Position numbers and translations under genes: made by a program. From positions 1-36,371 of IMG/VR virus record IMGVR_UViG_3300009686_000009: a DNA stretch of 36,371 nt. The stretch is one strand, 5' to 3'. The notes beneath the pieces are model-generated. The model was not told the DNA's origin and made no database searches. It was given only the letters and a program-made list of their open reading frames with translations. Numbering within the stretch: the first letter of the stretch is position 1; each line of letters begins with the position of its first letter. Positions 21,897-29,749 of this stretch are shown piece by piece. This stretch comes from a virus.

Positions 21897-22616
21897 ATGA
21901 ATAATTTACAAATACTAAATCAAAATGGACAACTTGTAGTAAGCAGCAGAACGGTAGCGGAAAACTTTGAAAGAGAACACAAAACAGTATTAAGATCTAT
22001 TGAAGATATTAAAAATCAATTAGGCACAGCACAAAATTACGCCATGCTTTTTATAGAAAATGAATATGAAAATTTAAACAATAGACAATACAAAGAATAT
22101 TTACTAACTAGAGATGGATTTTCATTACTGGTGATGGGGTTTACAGGACCAAAGGCTCTTAACTGGAAACTAAAATATATTCAAGCATTTAATGAAATGG
22201 AGCAAACACTAAAAAATGGACAAGTTAAGTTATCTAAAGAACTTCAAGCAATAATAATGTTAGATCAAAAAAACACCGAAACAAATAATAGAATGGATAA
22301 ATTAGAAAATGACATGCCATTGTTTAATATTGAATGTAAAGAGCTACAAGCACTAGTAAGAAAGATAGGTATAAAATCACTAGGAGGATATAAAACACCT
22401 GCATACAAAGACAATTCATTAAGAACTAAGGTATATAAAGATATTCAAGGACAACTTAAAAGACAGTTTGGCATCAACAGATATGAAGCAATTAAAAGAG
22501 TGCAAATAGATCCAGCAATAGAAACATTAGAAAATTATAAACTACCACTGTTTTTACAAGATGATATTACATTATTAAATAATCAACTAGAAATACCATT
22601 CAGTGATTTAAATTAA
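21897..22616 (+). CDS. Rha-type antirepressor with ORF6C domain
   Basis: 239 aa. Residues about 1-105 are a Rha domain (VVSSRTVAENFEREHKTVLR, then YKEYLLTRDGFSLLVMGFTG, then WKLKYIQAFNEME). Residues about 120-235 match the ORF6C/phage antirepressor C-terminal part (LQALVRKIGIKSLGGY, then YKDIQGQLKRQFGINRYEAI). Such proteins are made early and counteract the repressor or alter host regulation. This fits a repressor without a self-cleavage domain. Ribosome site AAAGGAGAG. Confidence 0.9.
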   Translation: MNNLQILNQNGQLVVSSRTVAENFEREHKTVLRSIEDIKNQLGTAQNYAMLFIENEYENLNNRQYKEYLLTRDGFSLLVMGFTGPKALNWKLKYIQAFNEMEQTLKNGQVKLSKELQAIIMLDQKNTETNNRMDKLENDMPLFNIECKELQALVRKIGIKSLGGYKTPAYKDNSLRTKVYKDIQGQLKRQFGINRYEAIKRVQIDPAIETLENYKLPLFLQDDITLLNNQLEIPFSDLN

Positions 22617-22633
22617 AAAGGAGGAACTTAAGA

Positions 22634-22774
22634 ATGAAAAGTCTGCAAGTAGTTATTATTATACCATTTGAAAATGAAGTAGAAAAGAAATGGCTCAAGA
22701 GAAAACATAAAAACTGTAAGCAGCAGAAAGTAGAAGTATTTGAGAATTATATAGTAGTTGAAAAACTATGTTAG
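22634..22774 (+). CDS. 46-aa basic hypothetical protein
   Basis: ATG after AGGAGG. A beta-like start MKSLQVVIIIPFENEVE leads to a lysine-rich middle (KKWLKRKHKNCKQQK) and EVFENYIVVEKLC. No family recognised. It is the first of three tightly packed small ORFs in the early operon. Confidence 0.5.
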   Translation: MKSLQVVIIIPFENEVEKKWLKRKHKNCKQQKVEVFENYIVVEKLC

Positions 22775-22785
22775 GAGTTGGGAAT

Positions 22786-22863
22786 ATGGAATATGTAGCA
22801 ATAGTAACAGCTAGTTTTATATTTTTATTATTAGGACTAGCAAAGTTAATGGGAGTTGAATAA
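22786..22863 (+). CDS. 25-aa single-pass membrane peptide
   Basis: ATG after TAGGAG. Almost all of the product is one hydrophobic helix (VAIVTASFIFLLLGLAKL). Its stop codon is directly followed by the next ATG, so it is part of the operon. Function unknown. Confidence 0.45.
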   Translation: MEYVAIVTASFIFLLLGLAKLMGVE

Positions 22864-23160
22864 ATGTTAGTTATTACAGATGCACCATTAAAATATGACA
22901 AGTATGGTAGGTTGCTATACAATGCAATGTTCCATGAAAAAAGCGGAACACCTTGGGCATATGATGACGAATGTTATTTAAAAGAATGGTATTACATTAT
23001 AGGTCCAGAGGAAATGAGTTATGCACTTGAAAGGACTATGTCATCCATTATGGGTAAAGTAGCAAAATTAAATCAAGAAGGGATTATGGCAACTCCTTCA
23101 AGTAAAGTTAGAAAAAACAGAATAAAAAAGAACCCTTTACAGAGGGTCCAAGCTAAATAA
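22864..23160 (+). CDS. Myb/SANT-like helical DNA-binding protein (putative)
   Basis: 98 aa. TPWAYDDECYLKEWYYIIGP, then EEMSYALERTMSSIMGKVAK is a tryptophan-containing three-helix pattern like the SANT/homeodomain-like proteins common in early phage operons. The basic C-terminus (KVRKNRIKKNPLQR) fits DNA binding. The start immediately follows the previous stop, with GGGAG 8 nt upstream. Confidence 0.6.
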   Translation: MLVITDAPLKYDKYGRLLYNAMFHEKSGTPWAYDDECYLKEWYYIIGPEEMSYALERTMSSIMGKVAKLNQEGIMATPSSKVRKNRIKKNPLQRVQAK

Positions 23161-23198
23161 TTCAATTACATTATATCACAAAAAAACGGAGGTAAACT

Positions 23199-23570
23199 AT
23201 GAAAAAAGAAATAATTGCCTATATAACTGCTTTGTTAGATGTTTGTAATCACACAGTAAATATACCTATAACAGAGTGCCTAGATAACTTAATTGATTTC
23301 ATAGAAGATATACCAGAAGAAAAAGAACAATCAATAAAAACCTTCAATATTGTATTAGAAAATCAGGATTTAAAACAAAGCAATGAAGAGCTGCTAAGCA
23401 GAATAACAGAATTAAATCAATTAGAAGAAGCTAATGAGTATCTGAAAAATATAAATGAAAACCTTTATAAGAAAGTTGAAAACCTAGAGATAGCTTTAAG
23501 TTTATCTAGAAGTGGAATGGATCCTATATTCAAAGAAAACTTAAAAAAAGTATTCGCAAGAATTAAATAA
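23199..23570 (+). CDS. Coiled-coil hypothetical protein
   Basis: 123 aa, ribosome site CGGAGG. Helical throughout, with a heptad-rich middle (QSNEELLSRITELNQLEEAN, then LKNINENLYKKVENLEI). No catalytic motif is visible. Function unknown; it lies between a DNA-binding and a zinc-ribbon protein. Confidence 0.6.
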   Translation: MKKEIIAYITALLDVCNHTVNIPITECLDNLIDFIEDIPEEKEQSIKTFNIVLENQDLKQSNEELLSRITELNQLEEANEYLKNINENLYKKVENLEIALSLSRSGMDPIFKENLKKVFARIK

Positions 23571-23594
23571 ATATTATAAGGAGGTACAAACATA

Positions 23595-23756
23595 ATGCAA
23601 AAGAGAATATGCCCTCAGTGTTTTACAAAATGGTTTTCTTCTGATACTTCAAAAGTTTGGAAGTGTGAAAGTTGTGGCCATGATATTCCAGTACCTAAAG
23701 AAAATGATTTAGGGAATAAATGCATATCACTTAATGAAAAGAGTAGTACGGAATAG
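23595..23756 (+). CDS. 53-aa zinc-ribbon protein
   Basis: ATG after GGAGG. CPQC near residue 6 and CESC near residue 24 form a two-knuckle zinc ribbon; a short acidic tail follows with one more Cys. Probably a small nucleic-acid or protein-binding factor. No specific function is known. Confidence 0.6.
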   Translation: MQKRICPQCFTKWFSSDTSKVWKCESCGHDIPVPKENDLGNKCISLNEKSSTE

Positions 23757-23789
23757 ATAAAAAGTGCGAAGCAAATTGGAGGTTAATCC

Positions 23790-24218
23790 ATGGTAAAAGA
23801 AATTATTAATGATTATAAATATACTGTGATAATAAGCCAATATTATCATGACCGACACTATGTAGTAGTTGAATTTAACAAAGAAACATTTATAAAGCAA
23901 ATGCAAAATTGCACTAAAGAATTAGATATGTATAAAAGCAATTTCCTTGGAAACATGAAAGATATAGAGAAAAGTGATCCCTGGTATTCAGCACATCATG
24001 AAATAAGAAGTAGATATAACGTTAATTCTCATGGTGATATATATTTTTTAAATACATTCTTTGCTAATAGATCCCAAGAGCTTATACAGAAGGATATCAG
24101 AGACAGTAACTACGGTAGACAGGGATATAAAAAGAAAAAAGTTTTAGAGGATATAAGAAGTAATCATAGTTATAAAACGGTATTCGAAATAATTGAGAAG
24201 CATTTTAAAATAGCATAG
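23790..24218 (+). CDS. Hypothetical early protein
   Basis: 142 aa, ribosome site TTGGAGG preceded by an AAAGTGCGAA leader motif also seen at 32409. Notable are HDRHYVVVEFNKETFIKQM and DPWYSAHHEIRSRYNVNSHG with several His residues, and a basic helix QGYKKKKVLEDIRSNH. The family is not recognised. Confidence 0.55.
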   Translation: MVKEIINDYKYTVIISQYYHDRHYVVVEFNKETFIKQMQNCTKELDMYKSNFLGNMKDIEKSDPWYSAHHEIRSRYNVNSHGDIYFLNTFFANRSQELIQKDIRDSNYGRQGYKKKKVLEDIRSNHSYKTVFEIIEKHFKIA

Positions 24219-24227
24219 GAGGTAATT

Positions 24228-24473
24228 ATGAATTTAAAAGATTTAGAAAAAGGTAAAGAAATACAATTAGGTATTAAAATATGCAATGAAAAATTAAAAC
24301 AGTATAACCGACTTGAAGCAGCAAAAGAAATCTATATATGTGACAACGATATTGGCACACCTCTCAACACACTTTATCTAACAGGAGATAAAAAAAAGGT
24401 AGTAATTAAAGCTGTTAAAGATATGGAATTAATAAAACTAAATGAATATATAGTTGAATTTGACAAGCTTTAG
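24228..24473 (+). CDS. 81-aa hypothetical protein
   Basis: ATG after AGGAGG. An alternating charged helix (LEKGKEIQLGIKICNEKLKQ) is followed by a strand-rich second half (LTGDKKKVVIKAVKDMELIK). No motif is recognised. The short gap to its neighbours indicates one transcript. Confidence 0.5.
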   Translation: MNLKDLEKGKEIQLGIKICNEKLKQYNRLEAAKEIYICDNDIGTPLNTLYLTGDKKKVVIKAVKDMELIKLNEYIVEFDKL

Positions 24474-24520
24474 CTACTACAAAATATGAATATATTATGA
24501 CTTTAGAAAGGAGATAAATT

Positions 24521-24739
24521 ATGTTATATAAATTAAAATTACGATTATTAAAACTTATATTTAGTGATTTAGAAATAAAATTAATATTTAGTTCTTTGTA
24601 TCAAACGGAAGATAAATACAGAGATAAGTATAATGACATATCCAACGAGCAACATTATCATAACAAAACAACTGATAAAAATATAAAAATACTAACTAAT
24701 ATTAGAGATATGTTTAATAAAGCCATTAGTCTTAAATAG
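24521..24739 (+). CDS. 72-aa hypothetical protein
   Basis: ATG after AAAGGAG. Helical, Lys/Leu-rich (LKLRLLKLIFSDLEIKLIFS), with a His-containing middle. Its stop codon is the first part of TAGTCGCAATG, an 11-nt sequence that also overlaps the stop codon at 32174. Function unknown. Confidence 0.45.
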   Translation: MLYKLKLRLLKLIFSDLEIKLIFSSLYQTEDKYRDKYNDISNEQHYHNKTTDKNIKILTNIRDMFNKAISLK

Positions 24740-24777
24740 TCGCAATGCAAAAAAATAATCAACCAGGAGGGCAATAA

Positions 24778-25641
24778 ATGAGCGATAGTAAAAAATATTA
24801 TTACTTAAAGCTTAAAGATAACTTTTATGATAGTGAAGAAATAAAAATTCTTGAGGGTATGGAAAATGGTTATAAATATACCACATTACTTTTAAAACTT
24901 TACCTCAGATCCTTAAAGCGTGAGGGTATGTTAAGAATAAATGAATTTATACCGTATGACGATAGAATGATTTCTTCTGTAACTGGTGTTGATTTAGACA
25001 CTGTAAGAGTAGCAATTTCAATATTTGAAAAATTAAAGTTAATTGAGATATTGGAAGATGGCACCATTTACTTATTAAACATACAAAATTATATAGGTGA
25101 AAGCAGCACTGAAGCCGATAGGATAAGGAAATACAGAAATACTATTTTAGAAAATAAACAGTTATTACTTGAAGAAAATAACATAAACGTACAAATGTAC
25201 GACAAACGTACACCAGAGATAGAGTTAGAGATAGAGAAAGAGTTAGAGATAGATTTAAAGATAGAGAAAAAAACAACAAAAAAAGGCTTTGATTCCATAA
25301 TACATGATTATACCAACAATGAAGTTTTAATAAAAACAATATTAGAATTTATTAAAATGAGAAAGGCGATTAAATCAACACTAACGGATTTTGGGTTACA
25401 AAAAATATTAATTAAACTAAATTCATTGACTGATGATGAAAGCAAAAAAGTAAGCATTTTAGAACAAAGTATTATGAATAGCTGGAAAGGTATATTCCCA
25501 ATAAAAAAAGAGGGTGCTAATACAAATGGATACTTTAAGCCGAATACTTCAGAGGGTAAAGGAAAATGGGCAGATTATAAGCCAGGAGAATCAAACTCAA
25601 AACTTACAGATGCAGAAATGTCAGAACTTGACCTCATATAA
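24778..25641 (+). CDS. Phage replisome organizer (DnaD-like)
   Basis: 287 aa. The N-terminal domain (1 to about 120) is the Rep_Org_N winged helix: KYYYLKLKDNFYDSEEIKIL, LLLKLYLRSLKREGMLRI, LDTVRVAISIFEKLKLI. A Glu/Lys-rich linker (IELEIEKELEIDLKIEKK) follows, then a DnaD-like C-terminal region (ILEFIKMRKAIKSTLTDFGL). It would bind the phage lytic origin and recruit the helicase with the DnaC-like loader next door. A strong ribosome site (AGGAGGG) is present, and the end overlaps the loader gene. Confidence 0.88.
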   Translation: MSDSKKYYYLKLKDNFYDSEEIKILEGMENGYKYTTLLLKLYLRSLKREGMLRINEFIPYDDRMISSVTGVDLDTVRVAISIFEKLKLIEILEDGTIYLLNIQNYIGESSTEADRIRKYRNTILENKQLLLEENNINVQMYDKRTPEIELEIEKELEIDLKIEKKTTKKGFDSIIHDYTNNEVLIKTILEFIKMRKAIKSTLTDFGLQKILIKLNSLTDDESKKVSILEQSIMNSWKGIFPIKKEGANTNGYFKPNTSEGKGKWADYKPGESNSKLTDAEMSELDLI

Positions 25642-26335
25642 TTGCGATGAATGTAAGGATACAACTTTTATTATGAAAGAAAGTGAAGGTAGTCAATTAA
25701 TTGCAACTAGGTGTAAATGCTATGAAGTTGATAAAGCTAAAAGATTGTGGGATGCAGCTGGTATAGATACAGAGCAAGCAAAACAAACATTTACTTCATT
25801 TATAACTTGGAATGCATCGTCAGTAAAGGCAAAGGAAACTGCAGCTATGTATTATAAAAAATTTGAAAATATAAAAGCACAGAGAAGTAACAGCATAGCA
25901 TTTATAGGACAAGTAGGATCAGGCAAAACACATTTAAGCATAGCTCTGGCAGTAAACTTTTTAAAGAAAGATGTATCGGTAGTGTACATGCCTTTCAGGG
26001 ATGTAATAACAAAAATAAAACAAAATATGCTGGATGAAGAATACTACCAAAAGGAATTAAGCAAATATAAAAATGCAAAGGTGCTGCTTATAGATGATCT
26101 ATTCAAAGGCAAAGTTACTGAGAGCGACATAAATATAATGTTTGAAATAATAAACCATAGATATTTAAATCACTTACCTATTATAGTTTCAAGCGAATTT
26201 GTAGCAGACAAGCTCTTAGATGTTGACGAAGCGGTTGGAAGTAGAATACTTCAGATGTGTAAAGAGTATACGGTCCAGATAGAGGGCAGAGAAAACAACT
26301 ACAGGCTAAAGGGAATAGTTAAAAATGGACAATAA
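25610..26335 (+). CDS. DnaC-like helicase loader ATPase
   Basis: 241 aa from ATG 25610, which overlaps the organizer by 32 nt. Longer in-frame starts would add an unrelated N-terminus that overlaps coding sequence. An N-terminal zinc knuckle (CDEC then RCKC) precedes the AAA+ core with Walker A GQVGSGKT (G100-T107) and Walker B VLLIDDLFKG. VSSEFVADKLLDVDEAVGSR matches sensor I/Arg-finger parts of DnaC/DnaI. No clear ribosome site, so translation is probably coupled. Confidence 0.88.
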   Translation: MQKCQNLTSYNCDECKDTTFIMKESEGSQLIATRCKCYEVDKAKRLWDAAGIDTEQAKQTFTSFITWNASSVKAKETAAMYYKKFENIKAQRSNSIAFIGQVGSGKTHLSIALAVNFLKKDVSVVYMPFRDVITKIKQNMLDEEYYQKELSKYKNAKVLLIDDLFKGKVTESDINIMFEIINHRYLNHLPIIVSSEFVADKLLDVDEAVGSRILQMCKEYTVQIEGRENNYRLKGIVKNGQ

Positions 26336-26492
26336 AGCAATATGGACAAACGAAGAAATTGCAAAAGAAGTAAACAAGCTAATTAGTTACGCACAGGAAA
26401 TGAAAGGCTTAACTAAATATACAGGTGGAGAAGTACCAAAGTTTCAAATGTTAAGTTTATGGGCCTATTACACTTTAAAAGAAAGAGAGTGA
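26325..26492 (+). CDS. 55-aa hypothetical protein
   Basis: ATG within the last codons of the DnaC-like gene (11-nt overlap). MDNKAIWTNEEIAKEVNKLI with a later SLWAYYTLKERE; helical and charged. Many phages have a small ORF in this spot, but function is unknown. Confidence 0.5.
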   Translation: MDNKAIWTNEEIAKEVNKLISYAQEMKGLTKYTGGEVPKFQMLSLWAYYTLKERE

Positions 26493-26496
26493 GAAC

Positions 26497-26685
26497 ATGG
26501 AATTTTCAGAGTTAACCAGCCATGAAAAAGCTAAATACACTTTCAATGAAATTAAAAAGAAAAAGGCATCCACGAAAGCAGCAATCATAAAAGGACAAAA
26601 GGATGCAGATAACTTTACCTCAGATAATTATCATAGGATTAAAGCTAGACTTAGAGGATTTAAAAAAGTAAGTATAAAAGACTAG
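26497..26685 (+). CDS. 62-aa basic hypothetical protein
   Basis: ATG preceded by a GAGAGTGAG ribosome site. Lys-rich (FNEIKKKKASTKAAIIKGQK), helical, ending RLRGFKKVSIKD. It might bind nucleic acid. No family recognised. Confidence 0.5.
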   Translation: MEFSELTSHEKAKYTFNEIKKKKASTKAAIIKGQKDADNFTSDNYHRIKARLRGFKKVSIKD

Positions 26686-26695
26686 GAGGGTGTAA

Positions 26696-27055
26696 ATGAG
26701 TGAAATAAAAGATAGTGGAGAAAGAACAAAATTTACAACTGGAGCAGTAAGGGATATGCACACAGGCAAAGGAAGATATGACCTATTGCCATGGAATGCA
26801 ATACATGAACTAGCACAACATTGCGAGAATGGGGCCATTAAATATGGTGAGCGTAACTGCGAAAAAGGAATACTAATACACAGCTTAATAGACAGTGGAG
26901 TTAGGCACCTTAGCTGCTACTTAAGAGGACAGAAAGACGAGAATCATTTAAGGGCTGCAATGTGGAATATAGCCTTTGCTATAGAAATGGAATTAAATCA
27001 TAAGGAAATGCAAGACATACCAGCGAGATTGGAGGACAAGCATGAAGCAGAATAA
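26696..27055 (+). CDS. dATP/dGTP diphosphohydrolase-like protein (DUF5664)
   Basis: 119 aa, ribosome site TAGGAGG. The family signature is clear: KFTTGAVRDMHTGKGRYDLL, PWNAIHELAQHCENGAIKYG, and SGVRHLSCYLRGQKDENHLR, AAMWNIAFAIEMEL. These proteins are linked to (d)NTP pyrophosphate hydrolysis through a MazG-like helical bundle. It may adjust nucleotide pools during replication. It overlaps the next small ORF. Confidence 0.82.
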   Translation: MSEIKDSGERTKFTTGAVRDMHTGKGRYDLLPWNAIHELAQHCENGAIKYGERNCEKGILIHSLIDSGVRHLSCYLRGQKDENHLRAAMWNIAFAIEMELNHKEMQDIPARLEDKHEAE

Positions 27056-27221
27056 GATACTCATAGAAGTTTGTGAGGGTAGCACACTTTATAAAGTAGA
27101 TATAGCAGAAGCTACGCAGGCCGAACGTTTTGATTACTATAATAAAATCACCAAAGGACAAATAATAATTATGCTAGAGAAATTAGGAAATTTTAATAAA
27201 ACAACAGGAGGCAATATATGA
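27042..27221 (+). CDS. 59-aa hypothetical protein
   Basis: ATG after TTGGAGG, overlapping the upstream gene by 14 nt and the SSB gene by 4 nt (ATGA). ILIEVCEGSTLYKVDIAEAT then FDYYNKITKGQIII. No family recognised; coupling with SSB is evident. Confidence 0.55.
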   Translation: MKQNKILIEVCEGSTLYKVDIAEATQAERFDYYNKITKGQIIIMLEKLGNFNKTTGGNI

Positions 27222-27607
27222 ATAAAGCAGTAATAGTAGGTAGATTAACAAAGGATCCTGAGCTAAAGTTTGCGCAAGGAACTGGAACAGCGGTAACAAC
27301 ATTTACGGTAGCAGTAAATAGAAGATATAAAAGAGAAGGACAACCAGAAGCGGATTTTATACCAGTAGTTGTATTTGGTAAAATTGCTGAAGCGTGTGCA
27401 AACTACACTGCAAAAGGAAAGTTAATAAGTGTTTCAGGAAGTATTCAAACTAGGAACTATGATGCCAAGGATGGTACTAAAAGATATGTTACTGAAATAA
27501 TAGCTGATGAAGTTGATTTCATAGAATGGGCCAGTAAAAAGAATGAAGCAGCACCAGTAGAACCAAGTGAATTGACACCTATAACAGATGGTGAAATTCC
27601 GTTCTAG
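27218..27607 (+). CDS. ssb: Single-stranded DNA-binding protein
   Basis: 129 aa. A typical OB fold (MNKAVIVGRLTKDPELKF, then TTFTVAVNRRYKREGQPEAD, then FIPVVVFGKIAEACANY, then KLISVSGSIQTRNYDAKDGT). A short linker leads to the acidic tip DGEIPF used to bind partners. It protects single strands during phage replication together with the organizer and loader. Confidence 0.95.
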   Translation: MNKAVIVGRLTKDPELKFAQGTGTAVTTFTVAVNRRYKREGQPEADFIPVVVFGKIAEACANYTAKGKLISVSGSIQTRNYDAKDGTKRYVTEIIADEVDFIEWASKKNEAAPVEPSELTPITDGEIPF

Positions 27608-27655
27608 TTAAGTCGTAATTGCTAAATATTATGAAGTAAATTGGAGGAATACAAA

Positions 27656-27814
27656 GTGAAAGTTAGGGACCTTAAAATCATTTTAGAAGAACTTGATGAT
27701 GAAGTAGAAGTTATATTAGAGACTGAAAATAATGAATTATACGATTGCTACGCAGAGATAAAGAACTTTATTGTTGGTGAAAAGTTACCTTACTTAGTAT
27801 TAGCAAAGGAATAG
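27656..27814 (+). CDS. 52-aa acidic hypothetical protein
   Basis: GTG start after TTGGAGG. MKVRDLKIILEELDDEVEVI then IKNFIVGEKLPYLVLAKE. Small acidic proteins of this pattern are frequent in Firmicute phages, but their role is unknown. The leader contains AGTCGTAATT, a motif found at other small genes here. Confidence 0.6.
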   Translation: MKVRDLKIILEELDDEVEVILETENNELYDCYAEIKNFIVGEKLPYLVLAKE

Positions 27815-27825
27815 GGGGAGAAATT

Positions 27826-28182
27826 ATGTTAAACAAAGCAATAGAAAAAATAAAAACTGAAATAGATGGAAACAAGAATAATCATTACATTAAGGTGGTG
27901 GGGGAATTTCTTCTCCAACACCTTCAGGTCAACCCTAATGATTCAGAAAAAATTGTTCAAGAAGGAAAGAGCATAAGTAAAAGTTTTGATGAAATGAGAA
28001 AAGTTGCAGAAAAAAGACAAATTAATAAATGTGGGATGATAGATCCTACAGATGTTTTAAAGTATTTCGGGATTGAAGAAACTACAACCGCAGGTATAAC
28101 AAAATCAGTAGTGGTTGGTCAAACACCTATAGCCCAGGAGAAGAAACTAGATATTGAATTTAATATTGAACTTGATTTTTAA
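27826..28182 (+). CDS. PcfK-like protein (AcrIIA9-related family)
   Basis: 118 aa, ribosome site GGGGGAG. The start MLNKAIEKIKTEIDGNKNNH, then GEFLLQHLQVNPNDSEKIVQ, SISKSFDEMRKVAEKRQ, and DVLKYFGI matches the PcfK family of conjugative elements and phages. One member of this family is the Cas9 inhibitor AcrIIA9. The acidic end (DIEFNIELDF) is also typical. It sits directly before PcfJ, the usual partner. Anti-CRISPR activity is possible by family only; I cannot tell from sequence. Confidence 0.75.
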   Translation: MLNKAIEKIKTEIDGNKNNHYIKVVGEFLLQHLQVNPNDSEKIVQEGKSISKSFDEMRKVAEKRQINKCGMIDPTDVLKYFGIEETTTAGITKSVVVGQTPIAQEKKLDIEFNIELDF

Positions 28183-28196
28183 AGGGAGTGTAAAGG

Positions 28197-29732
28197 ATGT
28201 ATGAAGATTATTTAAAACATGTAAATCTGAATATAACTGAACCAATAATGGAATTTGTTAATGAAGAGGTATTTGGAGATTCAGAATATCTATTTATAAA
28301 AAAAGAAGAGGGAATAAATAAAGCTTATTGTAGTAAGTGCAAAAATGAATTTGATGTTGAAGATATAAAACATAATGAGGATGGAAGATGTCCATCATGT
28401 GGGGCTATTGTAAGGGCTAAACTACTCAGATATGGTAGAAAGAAATGTACTAATGATAGCTGCTTTTATTACTTTGAAAAATCAGTTATAGACCCTGATG
28501 TGGTAATTTGCAAAGGATATTACACAGTAAAAAATTATAATACAGATTACAAAAACCCCAAATTAACATGTAATTTATATGCAATTTATATTTTTGAAAA
28601 CAAAAAATCCACTATGTTTAAAAAAAATTACTGGAATAATTGCTGGGATATGACGAGTTCTATATTTGATTTTAATCAAGGTTGGATGGCATCTAAAATG
28701 TGTTATTGCTCTTTTGAAAGTATAGAAGAATCTATTAGAGGTACAAAATTTCAACACATACCACATAAACCATTTCAACAACATTTTAGTATGGTAAAGC
28801 TCTTTGGAGAGTATTCAGTACATCCGTCTATTGAGTATCTAGTAAAAGAAGGGTTTGAAGATTTAGTTGCTAGCAAGTTAAGAGGGTACGCAACGCATAA
28901 ATCTATAAACTGGAATGGCAAAAACATATTTAAAATTCTAAAAATAAACAAATTGGAGTTAAGAGAAATAAAAGCTAAAAACATAAATGTTACTTTTCAA
29001 TTTTTAAAAGTATTTCAGGATGCTAAAAAGCAAAAATGGGGAATTACAATAGAAGAATCTATAAAAATTGCTACGACATATTCGTCTTATTTTGAGGAAC
29101 TAAAAAAGATAACAGAGTATAGCTCTATAAGAAAAATCTTAAAGTATTTATCCAAGCAACTTATTAAATTTAACGGCTCAGAGAAAGATAAACATTATTG
29201 CAGGGAAGATAGTGTGCTTATTAAACTAAAAGATTATATAGCAGATTGTAAATTGCTTGGAATGGATATTAACAGAGAACAAGTACTATTTCCAAAGGAC
29301 CTGTACACTATGCATCAAAACACCATTAAGCAAATTAAAATAAATAAAAATGAAAAGTTTGATACAGGTATTAAAAATAGAGTTAAATACTTAGAAAAAT
29401 ATATATTTGAATATAATGATCTTATTATAAGACCGGCCATGAGTTCAACAGAAATGGTAGAAGAGAGTGAGGCATTAAGTCACTGTCTTGCTAGTCACTA
29501 TACAGAATCTTATTCTAATGGAAAAACTAACATATTATTTGTTCGCAAAGTTTCTGAACCAGATAAGCCTTACTACACAATAGAGGTAAAAAAGGATATT
29601 GTAATCCAAGTTCATGGCAAGAATAATCGTTCCGCAAGTGATGATGTTAAAGAATTTATAAAAGTATTTACAGATGAAAAATTAGCCAAGAAAAAACGAA
29701 TAATCAAAAACAGAATATCAATTTCGGCTTAG
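28197..29732 (+). CDS. PcfJ-like protein
   Basis: 511 aa. An N-terminal zinc finger (CSKC then CPSCGAI, about residues 45-70) is followed by a long helical region and the PcfJ hallmark near residue 415: MSSTEMVEESEALSHCLASH then YYTIEVKKDIVIQVHGKNNR. PcfJ proteins occur with PcfK in conjugative plasmids and phages; the molecular role is unknown. Length is in the family range. AAAGGGAG ribosome site is before the ATG. Confidence 0.88.
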   Translation: MYEDYLKHVNLNITEPIMEFVNEEVFGDSEYLFIKKEEGINKAYCSKCKNEFDVEDIKHNEDGRCPSCGAIVRAKLLRYGRKKCTNDSCFYYFEKSVIDPDVVICKGYYTVKNYNTDYKNPKLTCNLYAIYIFENKKSTMFKKNYWNNCWDMTSSIFDFNQGWMASKMCYCSFESIEESIRGTKFQHIPHKPFQQHFSMVKLFGEYSVHPSIEYLVKEGFEDLVASKLRGYATHKSINWNGKNIFKILKINKLELREIKAKNINVTFQFLKVFQDAKKQKWGITIEESIKIATTYSSYFEELKKITEYSSIRKILKYLSKQLIKFNGSEKDKHYCREDSVLIKLKDYIADCKLLGMDINREQVLFPKDLYTMHQNTIKQIKINKNEKFDTGIKNRVKYLEKYIFEYNDLIIRPAMSSTEMVEESEALSHCLASHYTESYSNGKTNILFVRKVSEPDKPYYTIEVKKDIVIQVHGKNNRSASDDVKEFIKVFTDEKLAKKKRIIKNRISISA

Positions 29733-29749
29733 TTTAGGGAGGTAGTAAT

